Assembly: GCA_944470555.2 (NCBI GenBank)
Contig: OX104134.1
Location: 73,030,678-73,094,677, forward strand
Direction of reading: 5' to 3'
Origin: Heterobilharzia americana
Lineage: Eukaryota > Platyhelminthes > Trematoda > Strigeidida > Schistosomatidae
Length of the DNA: 64,000 nt
The notes under the pieces are model-generated. The model was not told the origin of the DNA and ran no database searches. It saw nothing but the letters and a program-made list of their open reading frames with translations. The position numbers and the translations under genes were made by a program. Position 1 is the first letter of the stretch, and every line of letters begins with the position of its first letter. Positions 12,546-23,975 of the stretch are shown one piece after another.

Positions 12546-13930
12546 ACGGATATGTGAACAAAAATCAAGAATATCCTTTTTGTTATCATTTATGACATTC
12601 ATTACCTTCATTTGTACTTACATGAGACAGATGACTGTCGCCTACTGAATATTTTTCATCAAAAGGAAACTATATTGATCAACAATCAAACAAAATATTT
12701 TATAATACAAAGCTGTGTTAAACAGTGAATAAATATTTGTCTACATTAATTCTAATTGGGAGCTATATTAGAATATATCATGAATGAATTAAGGTGACCG
12801 GAAAAAATTTGTCGTCTAGTGGTAGAGTACGTTTATTTCCATCCAACTAATTATCTTAGAATAGATCACTGAAGCAAAATGTTTTTTCATTGATAGTTAT
12901 ATGAATATCTGAGCTTATTGATATTCATCTGTTGCGTAGCAACAAAGACAGTTGTATTTTTATAGCAGCTGAAACAAACAAAGTCATTATTTGGTTTACG
13001 ATTATTCATATCAAAGTCAACTAAGCAATACTTTCTAATAAAAAAGTAACGGACACTCATTTAGACAGATGAAGCTTATCCTGCAGCTTGTTTAGTTGGT
13101 TAAACTAGAGAAGACGGTGATGAGGGCTTAGGGATTATTGTCAGTCAACTCTGAGATGATGTGTGGTGGATATACGACTCTACTTATAAGTAATCACAAT
13201 TTAAATAGTAACTTGTTGACTACTTATCAGTGGCAGTGATTTCATTTAAAGTCATGTTTCTTTCTACACTTCACTCTGTAACTACAGTTGTGATAATTGC
13301 CTTAGCATTGTTGCTGATACATAACCTTTTATGATACAGTTAACACAGATATTTTACGCTCTTCTTGATGTTAGTAGATACATATTCTGTGCATAAAGCT
13401 AAAGCAAGTAATTATTTCGGCAAGAAACACAACTTGAAATAAAGGCAGTTTTTAAGCAGAATTTGATTCAGTACTACTTTGCACTCAAAATAATCATGGA
13501 AATATCGTTGGCTATCATGCTACTACACAAATTAGAATCTCATTAAATAGCCAAATTTTACAAGATCCTTTGGGAATATTAATACTCTGATCCTTATAAA
13601 AATAATACAAAGAATGTAAAACCTAGCGCTTTTGCATATACTATCTTCCACAACTTTCAGTTTTCATTTAATATTGCAGCAGCAGTGAACTGATCATTTC
13701 GATCCATCCTAACGATACTGCATTGACTTCAAGGCAATATTCATAACTAACTGACATAACTTTTAGAACCATTGAAACTTGGGAGCATTGGATAGATTTT
13801 TCATCTTAAAATGAGACTCCCGAGCAGTGTGCGACCATGCTCCGCTTCGGCTTCATTTACGTTCTGATAAGATATCAAAGTAAAATAATTTCCACACTCA
13901 CATTCTTAAATCAAAACTTGTCAACCCTAG
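12546..13930. other. No supported feature
   Basis: AT-rich sequence. A slightly less AT-rich segment near 13125-13190 may be an old repeat, but I cannot name it. Confidence 0.3.
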
Positions 13931-14068
13931 CACTTGTTAATGATTCAGCGTTTGATGAGCTAACTCGAGTGGAAGTTATTTACCGACCAGTTTTAAAATG
14001 TCTGATTCAGGATTATTCAAGAATAGAAGCATATCGTTATAATGCACTTTTACTGCCAGCCTTAACAA
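13931..14068 (+). CDS. Candidate phase 1-1 exon, weakly PKD-like
   Basis: The acceptor caaccctag ends at 13930 and a possible donor (ACAA|gtattc) starts at 14069. The 138 nt are phase 1 at both ends. The product includes LVNDSAFDELTRVEVIYRPV, which resembles the last two strands of a PKD (Ig-like) domain and the linker after it. This is a similarity of pattern only. The upstream half of such a domain is not visible nearby, so the call is tentative. Confidence 0.35.
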
Positions 14069-14085
14069 GTATTCCCGTTAACTGA

Positions 14086-15790
14086 AATTTTCATAATAAT
14101 TTAAAAAACGTATAAACGGAACTTGATGCATGATTTCATAGTGATCAAAGTGATCCTTAAAATGTGCCTACTAACTGACTGTAGATAGAACTGGCGGTTG
14201 TGATTTACACCCAGGACCATAAAAACAATAATTTAACAATTCCACTTAGAGGAAATCAGTGGATATGTCGACCGGCATAAAAAATATGCCACAAAATAGA
14301 TGGTATGAGGATTTTTTCATATCTGTAAATATTGCTTCCTAGAATACTAACTGAAATAATAAATTGTGTAAACGACTACCATATCACTGAGTTCTAATAC
14401 TTAACAAGTATTACAACGTGCTTAAGTCTGTGAAATTTAAATAGTTCCGTGATAGGTTACTTTAGCACTGATATTTTTAATTTACACAGCTAAAAAGTAG
14501 GGGAAATCTCGGCAAATTTGAGTTTACATATGAAAATGTGAATTATTAACTTAATTATGTAAAGTGTGATTGAGCATGTAATAGTTTGTTGGTTGAAAAA
14601 CGAAATTTATCTTTTTACTTTTTTCAACATATATGGAAAAATTGCTTACTGAAGCAATGTCAGTAATTCTCTCATTGACCTATTAAACTTTTGATTATAA
14701 TTGTTATCAGGTGCCTGATAAAGATTTCTCATCGAAACGCTGAGTTTTCACAATAACTGAATAAGAATTTCCGCTTGTTCAAAAATTATATCGGTGATAA
14801 GTTCCCTTCACTTGATTATTGAAAAAAAATTAAAGTAACCAAAGTTAAGATACGCTTGCAATAAGTTAGGAAAGATCTTTTTATAGGTATCCAGTGTGCA
14901 ACGATCGACTGCGTATGTTTGACATTGACAAATTAGTCTTCTAAAAATATTGATAATACTAAAACAAGCAACGAATGTATGGAAAGCAGGATTTAATGAA
15001 TTCAAAAATTTTGGCAGAAATCTTCAGCCTAATACTAAAAATACTTGGTTATGCATATCAGGGTATGATACAGCGTGAGATACAGATATAAATTTATATC
15101 TAAGACAACGAATAAGGATTGGTAGCATGGAGATTTTTCTCAGCACTGTCAAGTGGATATATAAAGGGTTAGAAGAGGTGTGAAAGTGTCTGAAAACTTA
15201 TATGCATTAGTTAAGTCATCATGAATAAAATATTTGATAGGAGTTCCTGTCTATTATTGAAACATGCTTCTAGTTACCCTGTTTTATGTGAATCAAAGAA
15301 ATATGGAATACTGAAGCCAGATACATTGAGAGGCAAACTTTAATCCTTTTAAAGTGTTCTTTAACTTATGAATTCTCTGAGCTGAATATTGAAAGACAGT
15401 TATCACAATAAAGTTTATGTTAAAACAATAAACCAAACTCGTGCCAAATACTCTAGCAACTTTCCACTTTATTTTGCTAGAGAGATTTTAAGCATCAGTT
15501 TTCAGTTATATTTTAAAGTAAAGCTAGCATACCACGTTACTTTCAGGTGAAAACGTTTGCTTCGCAGATGACTACAGCTTTGACTTTATGCTAAAAATGA
15601 CAATATGAATTATGTTATTTAAATAGTTTAGCTCTGCTTGAAAATGTGTAACTAAACTTCAAGGTTCACTTTTTAATGTAGTTATTCAAATTAATACTAT
15701 CGTAATATCTCACTGGATTCATATGAGAAAAATTTGAAACTTTCCTTTTTCAAGGCATTTGTTTCCACAAGCTGCGATGACTTGAGTGGC
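14086..15790. other. AT-rich sequence with one dispersed repeat
   Basis: Nothing coding is supported. About 14960-15025 matches about 26873-26945: both read aaaacaagcaac, then aggatttaatgaattc, then aaatttt, then a decayed tail. Confidence 0.4.
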
Positions 15791-15794
15791 TGTT

Positions 15795-15920
15795 GGGATC
15801 CTGAAAACATTGAAAACCTGTTTCGTCGTAATTCGAGGCTTCTCAGTAATGTGCAGTCATGATATCACGGGAGGTCAGGTAGAAGACTGTCTAGTCACAT
15901 CGCAAACACGTTACCATCCA
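15795..15920 (-). repeat. Hammerhead short repeat, minus strand
   Basis: On the minus strand an A-box-like GGTAACGTGTTTGCGATGTG (15915-15896) is followed by TTACTGAGAAGC and GACGAAAC (about 15850-15825), a hammerhead with a changed 5' core (CUGAGAA) and an intact CGAAAC. A second piece in the plus orientation (ACTAGGACGAAGCAAC) lies at about 16070-16125. Confidence 0.5.
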
Positions 15921-16849
15921 TGGAATGAAATCCATTGGTTCACATTTTCCTCCTTCTGCTGACTCGTAATATAAAGCTGCCAAAATACAAAGTCATCGAA
16001 TGGCGTCAATTATCACTCCAAACTTCAGTCAACTAACGAGTACTGACTTCTTTGAGAAACTGTAAACCAGAACTAGGACGAAGCAACTGTGCATTGCTTC
16101 AATGCTTTCATTGGTTCTCTATGATGGAAATTAACTCATAGAAAATGGATACGAGCTTTTAAATGGTTAATCAATTATTTTAGCATTGGGTAACTGCTTA
16201 ATGTAATTAAAAACTGAGCATTTTCACCCAAAAACGTATTTCTGTTGTTTTTATTACAAGGCGTACAGTAAGTTATTCTCTTGATAACCAATGTGATCAA
16301 GTCCAGGCCTTAATTATCTAAAGATTCAAAGATGAAAGATTGACTAGCAAAGCAACTAACTGATAAAGCAGCTAACTGGTGATAGTATGGAGTGGGACTA
16401 ATCAACTAAACCATTCTGTACTCGTGTCTAAACTACACAGTATTAATATCCTGGCAGAGCTTAAACTTAATTATCCTTGGCTTGGCCAAAAATCGATTTT
16501 ATTTTGGGAGTAATAAGTGACAGAAGGACTAACTAGTGTGAAAGAATGACCTAGGATAGCACTGGCATTATTTTTACCATCTGATAGCGGCACTAATACG
16601 AAGTTGAGTGGTTTGCAGTATAATGTGCTATCGTATGCCGATTTCTTTCACAGGTTGATAAAATCTGTTGAAGCATCTGAAACCAAGAAGTAAGGGGCAG
16701 TTGTATCGCTCTGGTCAATGACTTCTCAACTGAGGCAGAAATGACCTTGAGTTGTGAGGTGAGTATATTAACATTCAGCCATAAAAATGTACTCCTGAAT
16801 GTTTTGTTAAGCAACTGAGACCTGTGGGCCAAGTGAAGTATGGTAAGGA

Positions 16850-17055
16850 AATTGATGCTTTTGAATCACCTCGGAAGAGGCGGTCCTGTACAGTGACTAA
16901 AAGAAACCGGTTATTGTGGATCAAAGGATTTCAAACCAGTGACTAGTTTTTGTGTGCGTTCACCTTCCAAGCTCAACATTTGATTTCGATCATCTTACAG
17001 GGTCCGGATGACTGAGGAGTACTAAGTTGTAACCGAAAAGCTGTCTACTCCTTAT
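16850..17055 (+). repeat. Hammerhead short repeat, decayed
   Basis: CTGAGGAG at about 17011, followed by a weak ACCGAAAAG and CTGTC, has the order expected of a schistosome short hammerhead repeat. The head region is too decayed to place the A and B boxes with confidence. Confidence 0.4.
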
Positions 17056-17059
17056 TTTT

Positions 17060-18000
17060 TACCATTTCTTTCCCTAATTTAAATGCACGATAAAAACTAC
17101 ACTGAAAATCATAAACATTTTATTCCAGTAGTCTTTATACATTGGATATAGCTTATATTTATGTAAGTCATAGGGTGAGTAAAATAAGACGACTCCAAAG
17201 TTTCGCAATGAAGTTTGTTTTGAGCTTCTTCAAAGAAATGATCAAAAGTTAAAATATCAAAAATATATAAATTAATTCAAAGACTTCTTTCTACATAATC
17301 TCTTTGTCCAATCCTCTCCTTACACTCATCGGTCTTCTAAAATACTATTATTCATCATTCAGTGTGAACTTGTATGTCTCTCATTGTATGGTGTGTGTAT
17401 AAGTTGTCATTCCTATTCTCCATCATGGTGACATTATATTCATTTTATGAGTGAAATGGGCTTGAAAAGTGTAGAAGTTTGTCATTTCTGTCGGTATATA
17501 GGGGTGCAAAATTATTAACCAATTCCTTATTTTTGAGATGAATAATTTACAATGATTCTCCAAATGACATTAGTTCGTCATGAGTACTACCTCTGAGTTC
17601 CTTACTGTGTATTGATACCTGATGCATGAAACTACCAAGCAAGTTACAAGTTCATCATTGATTTGTTGAATACAGTCGAAATGATGGTAGCAATATTGGT
17701 GATGATAATAGTGGTAAGTCGCAGCAGTCCAGATTACGTTTTGTTGTTGATTCAGGAATAATGAAGATGACAGTGTTGTAGAAGGTGAATTCTGAAGTTA
17801 TCCTTTATGCTGATGAATCATTAACTACCGAGAGGCAACTAACTATAATCCATCTCCTTTGTTCAAACTATTTAAGTTTTGCCATGTGTTGGAACTCTAC
17901 TGTCAGTCTTTCCTACTATGACCATTAACCTTAGTGTGGAATCTTGTTTCCGTCAAAATCAATTTCGTGACCTATTTTAATAATATTATTATTTATCCCG
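17060..18000. other. No supported feature
   Basis: AT-rich sequence up to the 3' end of the RTE element. Confidence 0.3.
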
Positions 18001-20835
18001 TGGTTTCATAGTGAAACATAGGGCTTCAGTAGCACGTCACAATTTCACTCTCTTCTCTGCACTCTTTTAAACCTCGCTCCAACACTCACCATAAAATTTC
18101 ATTTCTTCCCCACATTATCTCCTCCATATCACCCTCAGCTGGGACGCCAAACTCGTCGTCACCCCCTTGTATTCCACTCGACGACCTGGCCTGGCATGGC
18201 CTGGCCGGGCACGTGATGTACCCACTCGGTCTTCTCAATGCATGCCCAATCCACACCCACTCTCCTCTGCATATTTGCTGGATGATGGGTTCTTGGTTGG
18301 TTCGTTGCCAGCCAGCCGGCGTTCCTTCCTGCTTATTACTATTATTCTGACCATCTGAACTTCAGTGTCAGTATCGAGTGAGCGTAAGCAGCAGCTGTCG
18401 ATGCATGTCTGTATTTTGTTGGAAATGCTCTTCGTGACGCGCCAAGTCTCTCAACCATCACATGGAAGCACTGACTTACTTGACTGAATTACTGTTGAAA
18501 ACCAGGATCCTGTTCACGCTTTATGCTGAGTGCAGTGGAGTGAAGTAGATCTCCACACTGATTTCAGATTAGTGAAAGCTGGTCTTGATTTTCCGATCCC
18601 GACATTAACATCCTCATCTGTGTCACCACCTGTAGTTGAGATGATGCTGCCTAGGTAGGTGAAAGAGGCTACTCCCTTAAGGTTTCCTCCCCCCTTCATG
18701 GGCATTGGTGTTTGTTGTTGTTGTTGTTGTTGTTGGTTGGATATCTTCATCACCTCTGTCTTCTCTGTGTTCACCTGAAGTCCCGTGTTCGCTGCCCTGC
18801 CTCTTCTGTCAACCTGTTGATTTTTGCATGTAGATCTTCGAATCTGTGCGATATTAGACATCAGACATAAATCATCATCGTCGGTTAAATCCAAATCTTC
18901 TAGAGTCTTTTCATCGGTCTGGCCAGCGTATTCCCCTCTTCTAGCTCCTCACAATTTGACGCATCATCCAGTCCAGTCGACCACAATCAGGAAGATCATT
19001 GGTGATAGTTGGCGACAACCTTATCTTACTCCTGTCCCCTGTGTTCACTTCAAAGGCGTCACTGAGCTTCCCATCGTGAATCATTCGTCGTGTGGCATCC
19101 TCATATAACATACAGCTGCTGTTGAATGAGGTTGATAAAGGTTTGTGGTAGAAAAGCCGTAGTGTTCAAGCAGTTGACAAATTACTTCTCCATTGACGCC
19201 GTCGGAGGCTTTTTCGAAATAGATCAAGTTGAGTTGACTGGTATTCTTTGCTCTGTTCTATGATGATGTGTAGCATAGCGTTGCAATTTGATCCCCACAT
19301 GGCTTGTTTTTGCTGAATGCAACCAGTCTGTTCCGGTCGTAAATTCGAATCCAGAGCATCTTTTCATCTCTTCAGGATGATGCGGCATAATATTTTGCTT
19401 GGTGTGGAAAGGAGTGGAGCGTGTTCCCGTGTCAGTTCTGGCACAGCCTTAGGTCGCCTTTCTTTGGAAGATTGACAAGGTAGCCTATCTTCCCATCAGA
19501 CGGTAGGTATCTTCCCTTCCTTCCTTCGAAACCTTCCACAGCAGTGGTGTGGTGGGGTGTGAGCATGTCCGCTGTTTTCTCTGTATCTGTTTTCAGTGCT
19601 TTTGGATGGCTTCCACCTGGTCCTGCTGCTTTCCCAAATTTCAGCAGTTATATGGCGTTTTATGTTGCTCAATGTCTCCCATTTTGTCTTGATGGTTGAC
19701 TGATGGGAAGATGTCCTTTGTAGTTCCGTGCTTCAGTTTCTGTTCTGGGTGGTTGTTGAACTTGACTTGTGATCTGTCTGTCATCAACTTCTTTGGAGGC
19801 TTCCAACTTGATTTGGAAGGTTCCTTCACCAGATTTTGAGTTGTGTTAACCTACATCTTCTCCTCTCCTTGTTATTGTGTCCAGTAGACTGCGTCTCCAC
19901 TTTCTTCACATTGAAATGAAATCGATCTCATTTTTAGTGTATCCTGGTGTGGTGTCTGGTGAAATCCATGTCACTTTGTGAATCTCCTTGTACTTGTACA
20001 CACTGTCGGACTCCAATCACCAAATCACTAAATGTACAGAGGTCTGCCTAGTGTTCTCCGCTCTCACTCATCATTTCACCGAGTGCTTCTCAACCCATGA
20101 TGAGTTCCCTTCTTGTGTTGTCCGCTCCCAGTTTGGCATTCATGTCAGCTCACCTATTACGTTTTTGATGTCGCCAGCTGGGGTGAGATCTTGTCCATCA
20201 CTGATTGCAGTTGTCAGTGTATTTTACTCTTCTTCTCCCGGTCTGTATCATTTGTAACATTATATGTTTGTGACTTTCACTCCTTTTGAGCTGAATCTTG
20301 CTGTCAAGATGCTGATCCTGCAGGAGAACATTGGTTCCCACTACATGAGAGGGAGCCTTTGATGCTGTTGGGGACATCATGATAGGCAATCCAAAACTCA
20401 GTGTGCTCGTGGTTGTCGTTTGTGTGACAATATCGGAGTAAATTATTGACCCTTCAGTTAACAGTTTAGAGAGTCCACTTCGATTCCATCTACTTTCGCA
20501 GAATCCTAGCACTTCTATGCCATACATCCTCCCCTCTTTTGAAATATGGGCTGCCTTGCTAGTCAGCTTCAAACATAGTGTAGACATTACACTCCCCTAT
20601 ATTTACTTTTGCTTTCATCCACAGAGGCTAAGATATATCGACCAACTGTCTCCCCGATGGCTTTCATCAACCGGGGTCATTTCGTCTCTCCAATTCCAGC
20701 GAGGAATAAGTTTTTTTTATTTCTAGTATTTTCTTTGTGCTCTGAAGTTTATTTAACGGTTGGATTGGTTTTCCGGGTTAGGGTTGTTTGCCATATGCTC
20801 AACCTTCCTTCGTTATCCAAACTTAGGACGGACTA
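18001..20835 (-). mobile_element. RTE-clade non-LTR retrotransposon, minus strand, internally deleted and dead
   Basis: The element reads leftward. The 5' end is near 20835 and the 3' end near 18001, next to an ATT-rich tail typical of RTE. The endonuclease start is at 20587-20198: IEVLGFCESRWNRSG matches the APE-type endonuclease E-x-R/H-W motif. About 630 bp are missing near 19655, between the end of the endonuclease-side linker and the KAAGP motif of the reverse transcriptase (compare 59.9-60.5 kb). The RT F/YxDD motif at 18889-18872 reads LTDDDD instead of FADD. Downstream comes GVASFTYLGSIIS, a usual RTE motif. A (CAA)n run encodes a Gln stretch (18736-18712). Many frameshifts; not autonomous. 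Confidence 0.85.
18514..18894 (-). pseudogene. RTE reverse-transcriptase C-terminal fragment with altered catalytic motif
   Basis: A 126-codon open fragment of the RT thumb region. It starts at the altered catalytic box (LTDDDDLCLM, against LDFADDLCLM in the copy at 61.2 kb), which has two extra Asp codons and F-A changed to L-T. It continues through a Gln repeat (QQQQQQQQ) to the FTYLGSII motif and RIGKA-like residues. The same fragment, one residue different, sits at 41087-41467. Confidence 0.8.
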
Positions 20836-20839
20836 GTAT

Positions 20840-21900
20840 CTAGTGAACTAGTTAACTTGGCGAGGTTTATTTTTATATAATGTAAGGAAATTATGGATTT
20901 CATTTGCAGATTCATAACCTCTTCTCAGCTTTTTGGGATCTATTTTAGATATACTGTCTGCTCCCTCAAGTTTACATTTACTTGTCGGTCGACCCTTCAT
21001 ATGCTACATTACAATCAGAGTGATTTTATAAATGCTGTTTTGCTTGTTTTCGTTCATTACTTTTACACAGAACGTAGCATATTCTTTGCATGAAAATAGA
21101 GTTTATGTGTCACACTTAAGAATTATTCTTACTTCCTTCGAAGTATCCTTACGATGTGGAGTTATCATAGTGCTGATGCAGTTATTCGGAGGAAGTTTTG
21201 GTACATTCTGAATTTTACTATTTTAGAATTATTTTACAAAATCCTAGAGATAATCATTGGCTCTGATTGCACCGCATACTGACTTTAACCCTTCATTTTA
21301 ATCCTATCCCGTTGTAATAAGACTATTAATTGTGTTGTTGAGATTTCAAAATACTGTTTCTTGTATGGTTGAAAGAAGGTGAGATTAATAACTTGGGTAT
21401 CTTCCAGAATGTGATGGTTTTCTCAAAATATTTATCTTTAACTCACATTTCTCTTGCCTTTCCATCATGTAGTCCAAAAAGCTAGTTTTGATGATTTGGA
21501 TTCAACCTTCTTCAGGATATATTATTTATACATCGGGAAAGATCATCCACACTGTTACCTTTATTAACAACAAACATATTGCCTACATATTGTAACCGAA
21601 TTCTTGGATGAGTAGAGTATTTCTCCACTGCTTTATCCTCTCATGAATGAAAGAACAAATTAACCGTTATTACAGATACTGGAGATTTCACTTTTATGTC
21701 ATATCTTTCTATTAAAATCTCTGAATGTGAATACTATTTATCTTAAGCATAGTTCTAGGTGCCTTAACATTTCTCCTGGATCTAATGGATAACATAGTCA
21801 TAGGGCAGTATCTGACAATAGGAGACTATAAATTAATTCTAATGCCTCTTTTATCGGTCCACTGGTAAATAAGGAGGAAGGTATCAAAACTTGCTACTAT
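20840..21900 (-). mobile_element. Penelope-like element remnant (RT to endonuclease), minus strand
   Basis: Reading leftward, decayed PLE motifs occur in the right order. They are a PMGSP-like KSPVSV (about 21690); QYVGNMFVV at 21591-21565, in place of YVDDTF; FLDYMMERQ at about 21480; RKPSHSGRYPSY at 21423-21388 (the PLE RKPTHTGRY box); and a PHRKDTSKE motif near 21170. A possible GIY-YIG remnant follows at about 21050-20860. Stops and frameshifts are frequent, and the catalytic Asp pair is lost. Confidence 0.7.
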
Positions 21901-21909
21901 TTCATCTCC

Positions 21910-23555
21910 AATACAAGAGTAAATGATTTGATTACTGAAATAAAATGAACATCCCACTGTGTATTTCGATTCCTTACCTAGATTCTAATATTTTTGAGTC
22001 CTTATGGTCACATATTTCATATAAATCACTTTATTGTATTTATGTTTGAGTTTGTCGACAGATTTCAGTGTTAAATGGTGGTTAAAAAAAATACAAACTC
22101 AACTGAAAACAAACGGCATTTATTGCTGTACAAGTTATTTCAGTAAAAAAATTCATAGAAATCTCTGATTTACTTGATATCAAAAATTGGTTCTTTGTCC
22201 ACGATAACATCTTTTGCCAGACACGAAAGCTGATCCCAGTAGAACTTTATTCTTGTTTTTAGGCTATATTATATGACTTTCTTCACTGCTTCATGATGGC
22301 AGTCATGTTATTTCAATTATAATTAGGAATGTGTATTTTCATCTCCTTTCGAATTTACGCGCAAACCCTGTTCCATATCGATAAATGTGTTTTGTAGATG
22401 TTTGTTTCATTAACTGTAGGTTTCGGAATATTGTTCATTCGAAGCCAGTCTTCTAATCTTCTTTGGTGGCACTTGGTTCCTAGTTAAGAAAAACATTCAA
22501 ATATTTGTTGAAAAGTAACAAATTCCTAAGATATACATGATGATAAATCCTTTGAAATAAAGGTCCGTCAGATAGTCAGATACTGACACCTGGTTAAATT
22601 AATTATTTAAGCACATGAAGAATGAAATTTGAGAAGGAAATATTGTTTCTGATAAACAACATAATCCCATAAATAGATAAATAGAAATATGGTATTGTTT
22701 GTTATTTGGCATTTTGAACGAATGAATTATTCTCATGAAGTGCTTGAAATTGAAATCGGGAACATATTTGAAACAAAAGTCCAGACTATCAGCAAGTTTC
22801 TTTTATTGGGCTTCATGTGACATCCTGTTGGTAGAAACGAAATACTTGACCACTGTATTAATTTCCTAATTTCTGCTCAGTGTGAAATATTTGGTAATAT
22901 CAAGATACGATAATTGTCCAGAAACAATTAACCATTTAAACTATGCAAATTATCATATCTCCGTATACAACTGGATAGGATAGTCTGAGGAGACTTCAAT
23001 TCTCACTCTGTCAAATATAGCTCAGTTATTATTCTTAAAACTTAGGTGGTAGGATGAGGACTATATTCTAAACTTGGATTATATCTTCATATTTCACTTC
23101 AGTCTATTACAAAACTAGAATTGGTAAAACTTTGAAGTTTTTTGAAGGATACTTTATAATATATGAATGCTAGACTCTACCACTTATCAGTTGAGAAAAT
23201 CTGGAATCAATAAACACGCTGAAGTAGCCATTTAAACCATTTACATTCACTTAAACTCACATGGTCGTTTGTAGAATTCCCTATTCCACATCCTCGACGA
23301 AAATGCATGCCGTATAAAAGAATCAAATGAGACACTGAAATATTGATCTTTTATCTCGAATCCGACTGCCTGAATGATTGCGATCATCACATAATTACAC
23401 AGTTAAAGTATGCAAATCAAAAATATGTCTGCTATTATTATCTGATACTTTATTTTGACTTTCAAGATGTGTGAAAACCTAATATTTTCGACAGCCTTAA
23501 ACTAAACAAAAATAAATTCAGAAACAGAAGATTATCAGTTATGGTTAGAGATTCT
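21910..23555. other. AT-rich sequence, probably older transposon debris
   Basis: No open frame. The first part may belong to the 5' end of the PLE remnant, but I cannot show motifs there. Confidence 0.3.
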
Positions 23556-23559
23556 GGGT

Positions 23560-23975
23560 TTGCACTTCCAAAAAACTTCAGACATTCATTAACAACTGCC
23601 TACTGTCGTTACTGAAGATCAGATGGCCAGAAATAATAAGCAACAAGGAACTCTTGCCTGCCAACGAACCAACCAAGAAGCTTTCGCTCAACAAATATGC
23701 GGAAGGAAGTGGAGATGGATTGGGCATACACTGAGAAGGCCGACCGAGGACATCACGTTCCAAACCAGCGCCTCGAGTGGAACCCAGATGGGAAGCGACG
23801 AGTTTTGCGTTCCAGTTGAGAGTGACATGAAGGAGATCGTGTGAGGAGGAAATGAGAGGCTTTGAGCTGTCGTGGAGCCAGGTTCAAAAGATTTCAGAGA
23901 AGATAGTGGGATGGAGACGTGCTACTGAAGCCCTATGTTGCATTAGGAACCCAAGGAACAAATTATAATACAATA
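23560..23975 (+). mobile_element. RTE 3'-end fragment
   Basis: Only the last about 400 bp of an RTE element, matching 61.68-62.05 kb. Shared strings encode ARNNKQQGTL and RWIGHTLRRPTED, followed by the conserved end ccctatgttgcatta. The tail near 23965 is AT-rich (ttataatacaataa). This is a heavily 5'-truncated insertion, as is common for RTE elements. Confidence 0.85.

Noticed and set aside
16593..16832. 79-codon minus-strand frame
   Set aside because: No family motif; lies next to short hammerhead repeats and is probably repeat sequence.
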